In this document: piece after piece, positions 28,999 to 40,899 of the stretch | How positions within the stretch are numbered: the stretch's first letter is position 1 | Layout: each line of letters begins with the position of its first letter | Assembly: GCA_034670405.1 (NCBI GenBank) | Contig: JAXDDX010000087.1 | Span: 620,001-684,000, forward strand | Direction of reading: 5' to 3' | DNA: 64,000 bases | Source: Hoplostethus atlanticus | Taxonomy: Eukaryota; Chordata; Actinopteri; Trachichthyiformes; Trachichthyidae | Notes under the pieces: generated by a model | What the model saw: only the letters and a program-made list of their open reading frames with translations | The model's database searches: none | What the model was told of the DNA's origin: nothing | Program-made: the position numbers and the translations under genes

Positions 28999-31489
28999 AT
29001 TTGAAGAATGCATGGAGAAATCTAGTCTCCTTCCTAGCTTTTATCAGGCCTCTATTTCACTACTCTTAAAGAAAGATAAAGACCCTCTTGAACCTGGATC
29101 TTACTGCCCTGTGTCTCTTAAATTCAGATTACAAGATCTTGGCTAAGCTACTGGCGAGTCGCCTGGAGGGCACTCTGCATCAAGTAATACACACTGATCA
29201 AACTGGTTTCATGAGGAATAGACATTCTTTTTTCAATATAAGGCGGCTTCTAAATGTGCTGTACTCACCTTCAGCAAGGGATCCAGCCCTACTAGCCCCA
29301 CTCCACACGGCCCCACTCCACACGGGCACATGCTTTTTCTGCATCAAGTGAGACCACCACCTCTGGATCCCTTGCTGAAGGGCTGAAGCTTCAGAGATTT
29401 GGATTCAGCCCTAGATTTGTTTCTTGGATTAAAATTCTTTACTTGGCCCTGATGGCCTCTGTACAGACAAATAACATTTCCTCTGCATACTTTTTGTTAC
29501 AGCACGGCACAAGGCAGGGGTGTCCATTGTCTCCCCTGCTGTTTGCGCTAGCAATCGAACCACTACCTATTGCACTCCGGTCTAATAATGATATCCAGAG
29601 AATTCTTCGGGCTGGCATGGTACAGAAAGTCTATATGCTGATGACCTTATTTTATTTATTTCTAATCCGAATGTCTCACTCCCTACCGTTCTATCTATTC
29701 TGGCAGCTTTTGGTAAAATATCAGGGTATAAGCTGAATTTGAGCAAGAGTGAGCTTTTTCCAGTTAACCGGGTTGCCCTTGAAAGCTCATTCTCAAATTT
29801 TCAGTACAGGGTTGTCAGAGATACATTTAAATATCTTGGTGTCAATATCACATGCAAGTTCTCTGACTTATTTAAAACAAACATTGTTCCCTTGGTGGAT
29901 GGTCTTAAACAACTGACACTGATCGGTCAGGTTAATGTCATTAAAATGTCTGTGCTGCCAAAGTTTTTGTATTTCTTTCAATGTCTGCCGGTTTTCATCC
30001 CAAAATCGTTTTTTACTTCCCTTGATCAAATGCGTTCATCCTTTATCTGTGGAGGCAAGTTGCCGAAGCACTTACAGAAACCAAAGGCACTGGGGTGGTG
30101 TTACCCAAAAACCTCAGAGGGCTTTTATATTGGATGCCAAATGACCCTGGGTGCACCCCACCTTTGTGGGTTCAGATAGAGTCAGAGTCTTATAAACCAG
30201 CTTCTCTGTCCTCTTTATTGTGCTGCTCCCTTTCATTGTCTTTAGGTAAATGTGATAATCCAATAGTAAGGCAGTCTCTTAGGATCTGGAACCAGTTCCG
30301 TTTTACTTTTGCCCTGAAGAAATTCTCACTTTCCGGTCCAATCTACAAAAATGTTCTGTTTCCTCCATCTTTAAGGTCTGGCGTACCTTATTGATAACAC
30401 CTTTGCATCATTTGTCCAACTTCAGGAAAAGTTCAATTTGCCCAAGTCTCACTTTTCCTGTTATTTACAAATAAGGAATCTTGTACAAAAAACTTCAAAT
30501 TAATTCCCCAACAAGCCCCTGGAAACTCCTATAGACAACATTCTGAGCTTTAGCAAACTTAAAAGGAAAGCAATTTCAAATATTTATATGGTTATAAATG
30601 ATATCCAGAACCCACCTATGACTCATTTTAAATCGCAGTGCGAAAATGGGAAAGTGGGAAAAATCTGCGTGAGGAATTAGATGAGGATACCTGGGAGTCT
30701 ATCCTACGTAGAGTCCATACTTGATTTTATAGTGCCAGACATTACCTTATCCAGATGTTGACCCCTCCTGTGTGCGTTGTAAATTGGAACTGGCCACCTT
30801 GGTCCACATGTTCTAAACTGGCAGATTTCTGGGAGCTGATCTTTAAATGTTTTTCAGAGGTTTTCAACACTGTTTTTGCCCCCTGCCCTCTTACAGCTTT
30901 ATTTGATGTCTTACCGGTTCTTCCCTTTCCAGCACCCAATCTGACACGGTGGCCTATCCCACGCTTTTGGCCAGAAGGCTCATTTTACTAAATTGGAAAC
31001 TTGCATTCCCACCCTCATATAAACACTGGGTCAGAGACTTGCTCAGTAATCTCAATCTGTAAAAACTGAAATATAGTTCCTGTGAAAGAACTGAACTTTT
31101 TAATGAAATTTGGCAATCATTTTGGTCTTATTTTGTACGGTCTACCCTGTGATTCCTCATTTTGTGAGCTACTCCTGTGAATTCTTTATGATGTATTGTG
31201 GCATTTTGTGTGAGCTACTCCTGTGACTTTTTGGTTGATGTATTGTGATGTTAAAGTTGTTTTTATTTTATTTACTTATTTTAAATTGTTGTCTTGATTT
31301 GGTGGTGTTTTCTGTACATTGTCTGGTATTGCTGAATGGGGCCAGTTGTAGGTCCCAGAATGTGCCTGATAATGATAATAATAATAATGATAATAATAAT
31401 AATTCAGTTTTTTCCCCTTCTCTTATTGGTCTTGTGTGATGGTCGAGTTTGTTTATTGTGAAATTTCAATAAAAAGATTCTTTAAAAAA
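28999..31489 (+). mobile_element. 5'-truncated L1/Tx1-type LINE with target-site duplication
   Basis: About 2.5 kb of RT-bearing ORF2: YQASISLLLKKDKDPLEPGS at about 29040, YKILAKLLASRLEGTLHQVI at 29130, the GTRQGCPLSPLLFALAIEPL block at 29505, and a YADD box near 29633 that is out of frame with the block before it. A 3' tail ends ATTGTGAAATTTCAATAAAA..TTTAAAAAAA. The 10-bp AGATGAGTGG occurs at 28989-28998 and again at 31490-31499, the expected duplication for target-primed insertion. Several frameshifts make it inactive. Confidence 0.8.
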
Positions 31490-31841
31490 AGATGAGTGGC
31501 AACAGGAGAGAGTGGGACTATCCAATACTGAGGACAGAGGATGAAATAATAGTATCCGACAGAGAAAGCAGAATGATAGTGAAGGGATTTTTTCCGGGTA
31601 CATAGCTCAGGTAATCTTTCTGAGGAAGGAAACGATTAAGAGGCAACTCTGATTTCATGGAAACTTTAGATCACCGAATCCCACCAGACAACTACAGATT
31701 CGGTTTATTTTATTTGTTTGTTTGTTTTGTTTTTTTGCATCCGACCGTGTCAATTTTTCCACCAGCGTATTTTTCGATCTCAGCTGCCGGCTCCCCCATA
31801 CAACCCGACCTAGTCTCCCAACCATACCGGCAAGGGTAAGC

Positions 31842-32725
31842 ATGGCTTCTTGTTCTCCGTGCCCCTCTTGTGTGCTCGTTTTAGAGAGGTTGTCTCTGTT
31901 AGAGAGACGTGTCCGTCAGTTAGAAGCGGATAGGCCGATTACCTTAGACGAGACGGGCACCCCAGACAGCCTAGATACGTGGCCATCTAGCCGGCTCACG
32001 AGCGCTAGCAGTAGCCCGAGCGTTAGCGAAGATAGCGTAGCTCCATCGGCAGTGGGTGACGAGTTTGTCCCGGTCTCCGGACGTCGGAGAGCCCGCCGGT
32101 TCCAGCCGCCACTTGTGCGGCCCGATTCGCCACCGGTGCTACCGATGGCTAATCGTTTCACTGTTCTTGCTAGTCCCTGTGGTCGGCGCGTCTCCCCTGC
32201 TCCCCGGACCCGCCGACTGTCTCGCACCCTAGTTATCGGCGATTCCATCACCCGTAATGTTAGGCTTGAGTCGCCGGCTGAGGTTTTCTGTTTACCAGGG
32301 GCCAGAGGGTGCTGGCGAACAATAGGTTCAGACACAAGGGTAAGAAAGAGGCAAACGGTCCACCCAGTGAGTATAGCAACATCATAGTACACGTCGGCGC
32401 CAATGACATTAGGATGAGGCAATCGGAGGTCACCAAGCTCAACATAGCCAGGACATGTGACCTCGCTAGGAAGATGTGTCGGCATCGATTAATTGTCTCT
32501 GGCCCCTTACCTTTCGCGAGGGGCAATGATGAGAGTTATAGCAGATTAGTCTCCCTCAACCTCTGGCTGGCGAAGTACTGTGAAGAAAAGGGATTAGTCT
32601 TCTTAGATAACTGGCCCTCCTTCTGGGGCAAACCCGGCTTGCTGAAAGCTGAGGGCCTCCACCCTAATGGGGTAGGCGCTGCTTTATTATCTAGCAACAT
32701 AGATAGATGTTTAAGGGAAAGCTGA
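31842..32725 (+). pseudogene. L2-type ORF1 with SGNH (GDSL) hydrolase domain, frameshifted
   Basis: Starts MASCSPCPSCVLVLERLSLL with a short coiled-coil-like segment, then a Ser/Arg/Pro linker, then the SGNH fold: block I RTLVIGDSITRN (Ser nucleophile), block III HVGANDIRM, block V EGLHPNG (His). The reading frame changes once near 32300, in CAGGGGCCAGAGGGTGCTGG, so block I lies in one frame and blocks III and V in another. Esterase ORF1 proteins are known from CR1/L2-group LINEs; their role in retrotransposition is not settled. Confidence 0.75.
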
Positions 32726-33026
32726 CATCTGTCTGTAGAGCTCGCCGGGATGCAGGTGATTAGAGAACCTGCTAGGCCTAGAAAGGGTGTGGAGTCTGCC
32801 AGGTTAGAGTTTACAGAGACTGTGCCCCCCCCCTCGCCATTTTCTCCCCATATCTGTCGAGTTTTACCAGTCTGCATTTACTTTATCCTCTGGCAGCGGC
32901 ACCTCTCGATTTTAAAATTACAGTACAGTCCTTCCAATTAAGACTGTATCTTTCTCCCACCACGCCCGTCAAATTTCCTACCGACCCACAGTAAATTACA
33001 ACTCTAGCAGTATTGAACGCCTCACT

Positions 33027-35861
33027 GTGGGCTTCATCAATATAAGATCATTGTCAACAAAAGCCTTGCTGATCAATGATTTGATTATTGAACATAATCT
33101 AGACATGATGGGTCTCTGTGAAACCTGGCTAAAGCCAAATGAGTTTCTGCTTCTAATTGAAGCCTCTCCCCCAAACTTTCTTAGTTCTCAGGTTGCCCGG
33201 GAGACAAAAAAAGGAGGGGGTGTTGCCCTGATATTTAACCCTATCCTTAGTCTTACTCCCAACACGAACAACAAATTTACATCCTTCGAAGTCCTGATTC
33301 TGCGCCCTACAGCTACGAATCTCCTATCATTCTACTTAGCAGTACTTTACCGCCCACCTGGACCCTATTCGCTCTTCTTAGAAGAGTTCTCCAATTTCAT
33401 TTCGGACTTAGTGACCCGAGCTGATAATATTCTCATTATCGGTGATTTTAACATTCACCTGAATAATTCCACCGATCCTCTCAGTAAGGCCTTCCTAGAT
33501 CTTATTGATACTTGCGGCCTCACTCAATTTGTTAATGAACCAACCCACCATGGCGGCAACACCCTTGACCTGGTTCTGACCCGTGGCATTCCTGTTTCTG
33601 CTTTAGTGGTCTCCTCTTATGTGCCCGCCCTATCTGATCACTATCTCATTAAATTTGAAATCGAATTGATCTTCCCACGCCAAAAATGTGAAGATACTTA
33701 TATTAGCCGTCGTATTAATGCCACTACGGCCTCGTTACTATCTGAAAAACTGCCCAGCTTTCTCGCACCACTCTCTGGTCATGTTGGCTCACTCGACAAT
33801 TTTGCCAACGAACTAAACGCTAGCCTTACCAACGCGCTTGACTCAATTGCCCCGTTAGTTACTAGAAAACACCACGCTAGGAAGTTTGCACCGTGGTTTA
33901 CCCATGACACTCGTGCACTTAAACAAGCCTGTAGAAAACTAGAACGTAAATGGCGATTGACCAAACTCGAAGTCTTCCGGCTTGCCTGGAATGATAGCTT
34001 GCTAAATTATAAATGTGCACTCTCGTCAGCCAAAACTGCACACTTCTCTAGGTTAATCAGTGCAAATAAAAACAACCCAAAGTTTCTATTCGACACTGTT
34101 GCTAAGCTAACACGGAATCCCTCCCCCTCTGATAGCTTTCTGTTTTCTCCGAATGATTTCATGTCCTTTTTTAGTCAGAAAATCACGCTGATTAGAGATG
34201 AGATCACCAGTACACTCTCTACTGGCGGTGCCGTCTCACCCCTGAAAAGTCCACTTGGTGTTCCCCGGGCTGAATGTCTTTTCTCACAGTTTGATTTAGT
34301 TTCCTTAGACTCTCTCACCAAGCTAACTCTGTCTTCAAAACCCACAACCTGCATGCTTGACCCTCTACCTGCTAAACTGCTTAAAGAAGTATTCCCTATC
34401 TTAGGACCCTCCATTCTCTATATGATCAATCGGTCGCTGTCCACTGGCACTGTGTCCTCCGCCTTTAAAACGGCCGTGATCAAGCCACTACTGAAAAAAA
34501 CGAACCTTGACCCCGAAGTACTTCAGAACTATAGACCAATCTCAAATCTGCCGTTCCTCTCCAAATTACTTGAACGAACAGTAGCCAGTCAATTTACAGA
34601 TTTTTTGTCAAAACATAACCTGCTTGATCCCTTCCAATCTGGCTTTAGATCCTTTCACTCGACCGAAACTGCACTCACGAGAGTGGTAAATGATCTTTTG
34701 TTAGCTATTGACTCCAATTCAACCTCAGCACTATTGCTACTTGACCTGAGTGCAGCCTTCGACACAATTGATCATGCGATACTCTTGAACCGTCTTGAAC
34801 ATTATATTGGTATCCGGGGATCAGCCCTTTCTTGGTTTAGGTCTTACCTACTTGATAGATCACACCACGTCTTTTACAACAACATGACCTCAGAGTGTTG
34901 CAATATGGACTTTGGTGTCCCACAAGGCTCTGTCCTAGGACCACTGCTATTCTCTATCTATATGCTACCACTTGGTGGCATCATTCGCAAATTTGGCATT
35001 AACTTCCATTGCTACGCCGATGACACCCAAATTTACATACCAGTCAAACCAACCGATGACACCCAATTCCAAAAACTAGAGGCCTGCCTATCAGAGGTCA
35101 AATATTGGATGTCCCTAAACTTCCTACTCCTTAATGGCAGCAAAACTGAGATGCTGATTGTGGGACCGGCTAGACATAGACACTTATTTGAGAATAGTAC
35201 TCTTAACTTTGATAGTTATGTAATCTCCCAGAGCCCATACGTTAAAAACCTTGGGGTAAAATTCGACCCTACCCTCTCATTCAAGTTGCACATTAAGGAG
35301 ATCACTAAATCAGCGTTTTATCATCTTCGCAATATTGCCAAAATTTGACCTATGCTAACAGAGGCAGACGCAGAAATTTTAGTACATGCCTTTGTATCAT
35401 CCAGAATCGATTATTGCAATGTCCTTTTCTCGGGCTTACCTACTGGGCGCACTAAAAAACTACAACTGGTCCAGAATGCTGCTGCCAGAATCCTGACCAA
35501 AACTAGGAAATTCGACCATATAACTCCCATTCTGTCCTCATTACACTGGCTACCAATTCAGGCCAGGTGTGACTTTAAGGTGCTTTTACTTACATATAAA
35601 TCATTACATGGGATGGCACCGTCCTATTTATCCGATTTGATTAAACCTTATAAACCGCCACGCGCCCTCAGATCTCAGGACGCTGGCTACCTGTCTATCC
35701 CAGCAATCAAAAAGAAAACTGCAGGTAACAGAGCCTTTTCTTACTGGGCTCCCTATCTATGGAACAGTCTGCCTGCCTCAATCAGAGAGGCAGGCTCTAT
35801 CGAAGTCTTTAAGTCAAGGCTAAAAACCCATTTATTCTCTCTGTCATTTGACCAGCCTTGA
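33027..35861 (+). pseudogene. L2-type ORF2: AP endonuclease plus reverse transcriptase, one premature stop
   Basis: An open frame of 773 codons, then TGA at 35346-35348, then the same frame for 169 more codons (about 944 in all). Endonuclease: NIRSLSTK, LCETWLKP, VLYRPPG, IIGDFNIHLN and SDHYLI motifs. RT: LQNYRPISNLPFLSKLLERT, FQSGFRS, LLLDLSAAFDTIDH, GVPQGSVLGPLLF and the catalytic YADD at 35013-35024. The C-terminal part after the stop has SRIDYCNVLFSGLP and SLHWLPI. The TGA occupies a position where relatives normally carry Arg, consistent with a CGA to TGA CpG transition. ORF1 and ORF2 are separated by about 300 bases. Confidence 0.9.
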
Positions 35862-36180
35862 GGGAGTGGCTCAGTCTCTTCTCAGAGTAAGGCTAGACCA
35901 GTTAGCTCATCCTAGATCAGGGTCCTGCCGATGGATACTAGCATCCTGCCTACATGTCCTATTCTCCTGGTCTACCTGCTCCTGTCCACTGACGCTGGTC
36001 ATGTTTGTCTGTGTGAGTGAGAGGGTGTGTGTGGGTGTGTCTCCTATCTGTTCCAGGCTGCAGCCCGGCAGAGTTGGCGTCTGCGTGGTCCCCCCTCCTA
36101 GGACGATGCTGACTGAGCGGACGTTGTGTTCTCCTATCTGGGCAGTGTTGGCGCCTGCATGGTCCCCTAGTCCTATGATG

Positions 36181-36470
36181 ACTCAAGATTCAAGAAGTTT
36201 ATTTGTCACATACACACACGAGGTGTGCAGTGAAATGTAAAGTGGCAATGCTCAGCAGAAATGTGCAAAATAACAGGTTCACACTATTTACAATAAACCA
36301 ACACAATATTTACAATGTCACAGTTTTAAGAGCTCTATATAAAAAAACAACACAATATTTACAATAAGAGCACTTTATAAAAATATAGTAAAAAAGGGAA
36401 ATTGTATGTATAATATAATATAAATTATAAATTATGTGTAGTCTTTACCTAAGCGTGTGTGTGCATAGAT
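36181..36470 (+). repeat. Dispersed repeat TCAAGATTCAAGAAGTTTAT (copy 2), inside the L2 3' region
   Basis: Nearly identical to 12490-12650 and followed by AT-rich sequence. It interrupts the L2 3' region, which resumes at about 36480. It may instead be a component of this L2 subfamily's tail; one copy cannot decide. Confidence 0.6.
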
Positions 36471-36972
36471 GCCGACGCTGACTGAGTTGCCGTTGCTGTG
36501 ATGCCGCCCCATCAGATCTGGATGTCCCACCAAAATAAACTTTCATATATTGTGTATACGCTGCTTGCCCAAACTCGGCATCTATTGCACGCCCAACCGT
36601 CCTGGTAGGGGGATCCCTCTCTGAGTAGCCCCTCCCAAGGTTTCTCCCAATTTTCCCAGTGAGGGTTTGTGGGAGTTTTTCCTTGTCCTCTGTGAGGGTC
36701 TAAGGCTGGGGGATGTCGTGTACTAACCATTTATTATTTTCACATGTTGGGCACTGTGAAGCCCTTAGAGACTGTAACGGTGATTAAGGGCTATACAAAT
36801 AAATGTGATTTGATTTGATTTGATGGAGAGGAGGGATCAGTGCCCCATTTACATTAGAGGGACTGAAAAGGGTAACAACCAAATCCAGAATAACTTCCCC
36901 AGTTAAAGATCAGATCTGTTTTGTCATATTGAAACATCTCAAAGATCGGGCATTCTCAAGCTCTTGAGTCTC

Positions 36973-37528
36973 TACAGTCATGCTTGAAAGTTGTGAACCC
37001 TACAAGGGATGGTCATTATTTCATATATTATAGAGGAATAACCTTATCTAAATCTCAAATGTTAATCCAGATATCCCAAATAAAGAACATGCACAAATAA
37101 ATATGAGATATGTGCAAAAATATGTGAACTCCTTCAATGAATAACTTGTGTCACCTCCTTTATCAGTGATGACTTTGAGTAAACGTCTCCTATAGCTACT
37201 GATCAATCTCTTCATCTTCCTGGAGGGATTTTCTCCCACTCCTCCTTACAGAACTCTGCTAGCTCAGTGAGGTTTGAGGTGAATATGAACAGACGCTTCA
37301 GGTCCTTACACAACATCTCAATTGAATTTAAGTCAGGATTTATCTCGGCAAATCCAAAACACTAAACTTCTTCCTGAGCCATTCTTTGGTAGATTTGCTT
37401 GAATGCTTAGGATCATCATCTTGTTGAACAGCCACTTTCAGCCCAGTTTTAGCTCTTGGACTGATGGCCTGACGTTCTGTTCTAGTTTCCCCTCAGAATT
37501 CATGGTTCCCTCCAGAGGAACACTGAGG
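36973..37528 (-). mobile_element. Tc1/mariner fragment with one terminal repeat and transposase C-terminus
   Basis: Starts at a TA dinucleotide followed by CAGTCATGCTTGAAAGTTGT, the terminal repeat of a common fish Tc1 group. The minus strand encodes the C-terminal transposase with NPDLNSIEMLCKDLKR (third catalytic acid E) and EFCKEEWEKIPPGR, with stops after it. The other end is missing, and the old LINE resumes at about 37530. Confidence 0.75.
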
Positions 37529-38689
37529 TGAAATGGGGTGCTGATCGCTCCTCCCTGAAAACCATGTATGTGACCTTAATCCGTTCTGTGTTTGACTGCC
37601 AGTGTAGCTTATGGTTCAGCATCAAAGACTCACTTGGAGATGTGGAGATGGTAGCGGCTGTATTGGCACTTCAGTGTGTTGAGGTTGAAAAGCCTGAAAA
37701 ATGTGTTGAACTCCGTCTTGACGAGTTTAAGATATTTTTATTTGAGCAGCCATCAAGATCTATTGTTTGTTCTTGCTTGGCCTGACCAAACAAAAGTATT
37801 TAACATTTGATTTTCTTCCACTGGTATTCTCTTAAAACAGGTCACTTCATCATTCTTTTAATAACCGAACACATACTAAATAAACACAATGATCTAAGCA
37901 AACCTCCCCCAGACTTGGTCTAACCCATGACATCACTGATGACATCATCAAACTCCTAATAGACACGTAACTGCTGGGTGGCCACCACCCAAACAGTGAT
38001 TGGTGAACGGTTTGACTAAATGAATAAAAATATGACTCATTTTCGACAATAATCATAACTGAAATTAAAAAAAAATGTTTGTCTGTTTTTTAACCAGGAG
38101 ATATACCTGACTGTAATTGTAACAAAATATAACGCTAAACACGAACAGATGTGTTGCGACATTACAGAATAGTGATGGAATTATTGGCTGACTTATACAT
38201 ATAAGTAATAAACACAACAAACATGTAAAGATTTGTGAAATAATTCTGAACTATGATGCATGGTTATGGTGATAGACAAGTGGCATGCTCTCACCCACTT
38301 TGTCACACCAACACCTACTAGGAAACACACTGCAGCTTTATGCGACCAGATGGAAGAGTCGGTTAAACATGTTATTATTCATTGTAAGAAATATGAAAGG
38401 TAATGAGAAGTAACGAAAATAGAGTTGAGAGAGGTTGGAGAATTTAATTTGAAGAACATTTAGAATTTGCCTAATGGTCCATGTAGCAGGATATTCTTTG
38501 AGTTCATCAAAGAAACAGGATTGATGTATAGAATTTAGAAACTGGTCCACACTCTGTCAAAAGTTGACAGTAATGATGTCTGTCAACCGCTGCTAAAACT
38601 CAAGGAGAAGAAGAAGAGCAACCACATGTTCAAGTTCCATGGAAATATAACAGTTGAAAACACTGCCTTATTTTTTTTTATTATATTTA

Positions 38690-39105
38690 ATGTAAATGTT
38701 ACCAATCTCCTACACAAAACTACCAGACTTATCACATCATTTAAGATGACTAACCATTCAGCTTTAGAGCTGCTACAAGTTCTCATTTTCTCGCTTTCTA
38801 CATAATGGCAGTAGCCTATGACTACTCAACATAGTGTATGCTAAAGTGTTAGCATGGAGCCTACTATCACTCAGCATAGTGTATGCTAAAGTGTTAGCAT
38901 GGAGCCTACTATCACTCAACATGGTGTATGCTAAAGTGTTAGTGTGGCGCCTACTATCACTCAGCATAGTGTATGATAAAGTGATAGCATGAGCTTGCTA
39001 TCACTCAACATAGTGTAACTGCTAACACTTGACATCATGTATGCTAAGTGTTAGCATGGAGCAAATTATCTACTGGGGACACTCTGACAATCTACCAAAA
39101 ACTTG
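38690..39105 (+). mobile_element. Right half of inverted-repeat element with 45-bp tandem array
   Basis: Matches 56225-56490: CACAAAACTACCAGACTTAT, then TAGAGCTGCTACAAGTTCTC, then the terminal-repeat unit, then CTACTGGGGACAC.. and CCAAAAACTTG. Within it the unit CAGCATAGTGTATGCTAAAG.. GTTAGCATGGAGCCTACTATCACT (abbreviated) is repeated about five times between 38827 and 39062 with a 45-bp period (starts 38827, 38872, 38917, 38962, 39006). A single unit is present at 56365. Confidence 0.7.
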
Positions 39106-39699
39106 GTGTATTCCCTTAACAGACTGGTTCCGTCTCCCAGAGGAAAGTTTTTGGAAGTGATGGATGCATGGGTGGGCCAGGTCAGATCCACTCTGAGAGA
39201 ACGTAACCCATGGCACACTTCGGAGCTTGAGTCAGTGTCATTGTCAGTGTTCGTATAGAGCAGCATATAGCCCTGAAGAAGCTTGCCTGCTTTCACATAC
39301 TCCAGATTCCTTTGCTAACGGGTTACAGTGTTAGGGGTGATACTTAGCAGATAATGCAACATCGCAATAACCGGATTGACAGAGTGGTTAGACACTGACA
39401 CTCATACACAAAGAAACAACCTCAAGGAACCCCCCCACACCACCACCACCACCAACACTCTCCCTTCCCCATTCCATTGTACAAGCTACGACTAACACAA
39501 GTTTGTTGTTAATTAAAGAATTTCTCTTTGAACTTTGAGGATGGCCATGTATGAGGGGAATGCTGTTCAGTGGTGGACACAAAATCCTCCACAAAGGTTC
39601 CAATATGGCTATGGCTATATGTTTTTTTTTTTTTTTGTAAATTAAAGTAACTGATGGAAACGTAACTTTTGTGGTGTGTACTGTTCAGGCCTGTAGCAC

Positions 39700-39708
39700 T
39701 AGAGGAGG

Positions 39709-39741
<33 letters not shown>

Positions 39742-39745
39742 CTTT
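39700..39745. repeat. (TG)n microsatellite
   Basis: Run of about fourteen GT repeats, ending before CTTTGTTTAACAGG. No nearby gene. Confidence 0.9.
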
Positions 39746-40149
39746 GTTTAACAGGCCCCGGCTCACCTGACACATTTTTATAGGCCTTCATTAAAAGGTA
39801 CAAGTTTAGACCTGAAGTCAAGACAGTGAACGAAACATGAATCGAGGAGCCATGTTTTTTTCCCCTCCTCTGATTCCAGAAGAAGCCTCCCTGCAGGCGA
39901 AACCATTTGGAGTTAGCTTCTAGACGTGTACGAACAAATTCACCATCAACGTCCCCCGCTCATCATGATGGGACCATCTGGTAATTTTCTATGCAGAGTA
40001 TGTCTTTGTCCATTAGACACTGAATATCAGTGTTTTTCAAAGTTTGGTTCAGGAAAGGTTGAAACTAGTCCTGAGAGCATCATTAAAAAAAACTTGAATA
40101 ATCAAAAGTTGGTGGTATTATGTTTCTATAGCCTTTTCAGTCCCTGCTG

Positions 40150-40722
40150 GGGTTAAGGCCAGGCACCACAGGTGAAGAGGAAAAAAAAGACTTTATTTTA
40201 TATGTTGAATATGTACAGAAGTACAAACACTTATATTATGGCTTTTATTTATTTTGTTGTTAACATATTCAATTTACTTATATTTAATAAAAACATGTGT
40301 GAACTTGGATATCAGAGCACTTTTTCTTGAATTTTTCTTGTTTCATTCAGGTGAATTACTAAATAGTAATATACAGAGGGATTTGTAAAAACAATAAAAT
40401 AATGACAGTTTCTTTGGCAATTTTTCATGTAAAATACCTCATAAAATAGAAATGACAAAATATATATATATATATTTAAAAAAGCCAGCTAGTTTTGTTA
40501 AGAAGCAGCAGGTCAAATTTGGTGGCCATGTTTGTGTTTTTGTGTTTTTTTGTACTAATTTTGTACTAGTCTCTTTGCTGAGCTGGTATAAAATGTAGAA
40601 ATGAACAATAGATGTTTTTGATGATTGTTATAGATATTTGATCAAACTACAGTAGTTATAGAAGAAGCCAAAACCAATCCAGCCAAAGTTGTCATTTTCA
40701 CCTGTGGTGCCTTGACTTAACA
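40150..40722. mobile_element. Candidate MITE with about 30-bp terminal inverted repeats
   Basis: Left end GTTAAGGCCAGGCACCACAG then GTGAAGAGGA (40152-40185); the minus strand of the right end reads GTTAAGTCAAGGCACCACAG then GTGAAAATGA (40719-40691). About 27 of 33 positions agree. The interior is AT-rich and non-coding. No target-site duplication could be settled by eye. Confidence 0.6.
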
Positions 40723-40899
40723 GGACAAAATTCAGTTGTTTCCCTTCTTTCTGTGTGTTATATCTGCAAAAGATAAAGCTGATAAACGTAGCTAGAATAT
40801 TACTAACCCAAAAACTGGGTTTGTTCTGCGAAATCAACCTGTACAATAACGCAGAAAATCAGGTGTGAGTCATGAGGAAAATAATTTTTTAAATGTCAC

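Larger units (their letters stand above)
31660..36826 (+). mobile_element. Nearly full-length L2/CR1-type LINE
   Basis: About 5.2 kb: 5' leader, ORF1, ORF2, 3' region and a terminal (TGATTTGATTTGATTTGAT) run at about 36806-36826 as in fish L2. It interrupts the old LINE between its LSEEG and SPVKDQIC regions. One ORF1 frameshift and one ORF2 stop codon are the visible lesions, so this copy is young. A separate short repeat sits in its 3' region at 36181-36470. Confidence 0.85.
28870..38640 (+). mobile_element. Old LINE, fragmented by nested insertions
   Basis: Pieces of one non-LTR element lie in order on the plus strand: GRTTSVGEVWDVIKKMSG at 28945-28998; NRREWDYPIL..VSDRES at 31500-31585 with HSSGNLSEEG by 31630; SRITSPVKDQICFVILKHLK at about 36875-36945; the RT thumb WGADRSSLKTMYVTLIRSVF at about 37531-37600; and the C-terminal EESVKHVIIHCKKYE / EFIKETGLMYRI region at 38350-38545. 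Each piece has stops or frameshifts. The gaps are filled by younger elements listed separately. I recognise the motifs from a common fish LINE but cannot name the clade with certainty. Confidence 0.6.

Noticed and set aside
38773..38967. Repeat protein with 15-residue period on the minus strand
   Set aside because: The period is just the 45-bp minisatellite translated; no start, splice or conservation support.
38827..39062. CRISPR-like array
   Set aside because: Units are contiguous without unique spacers, and the genome is vertebrate.
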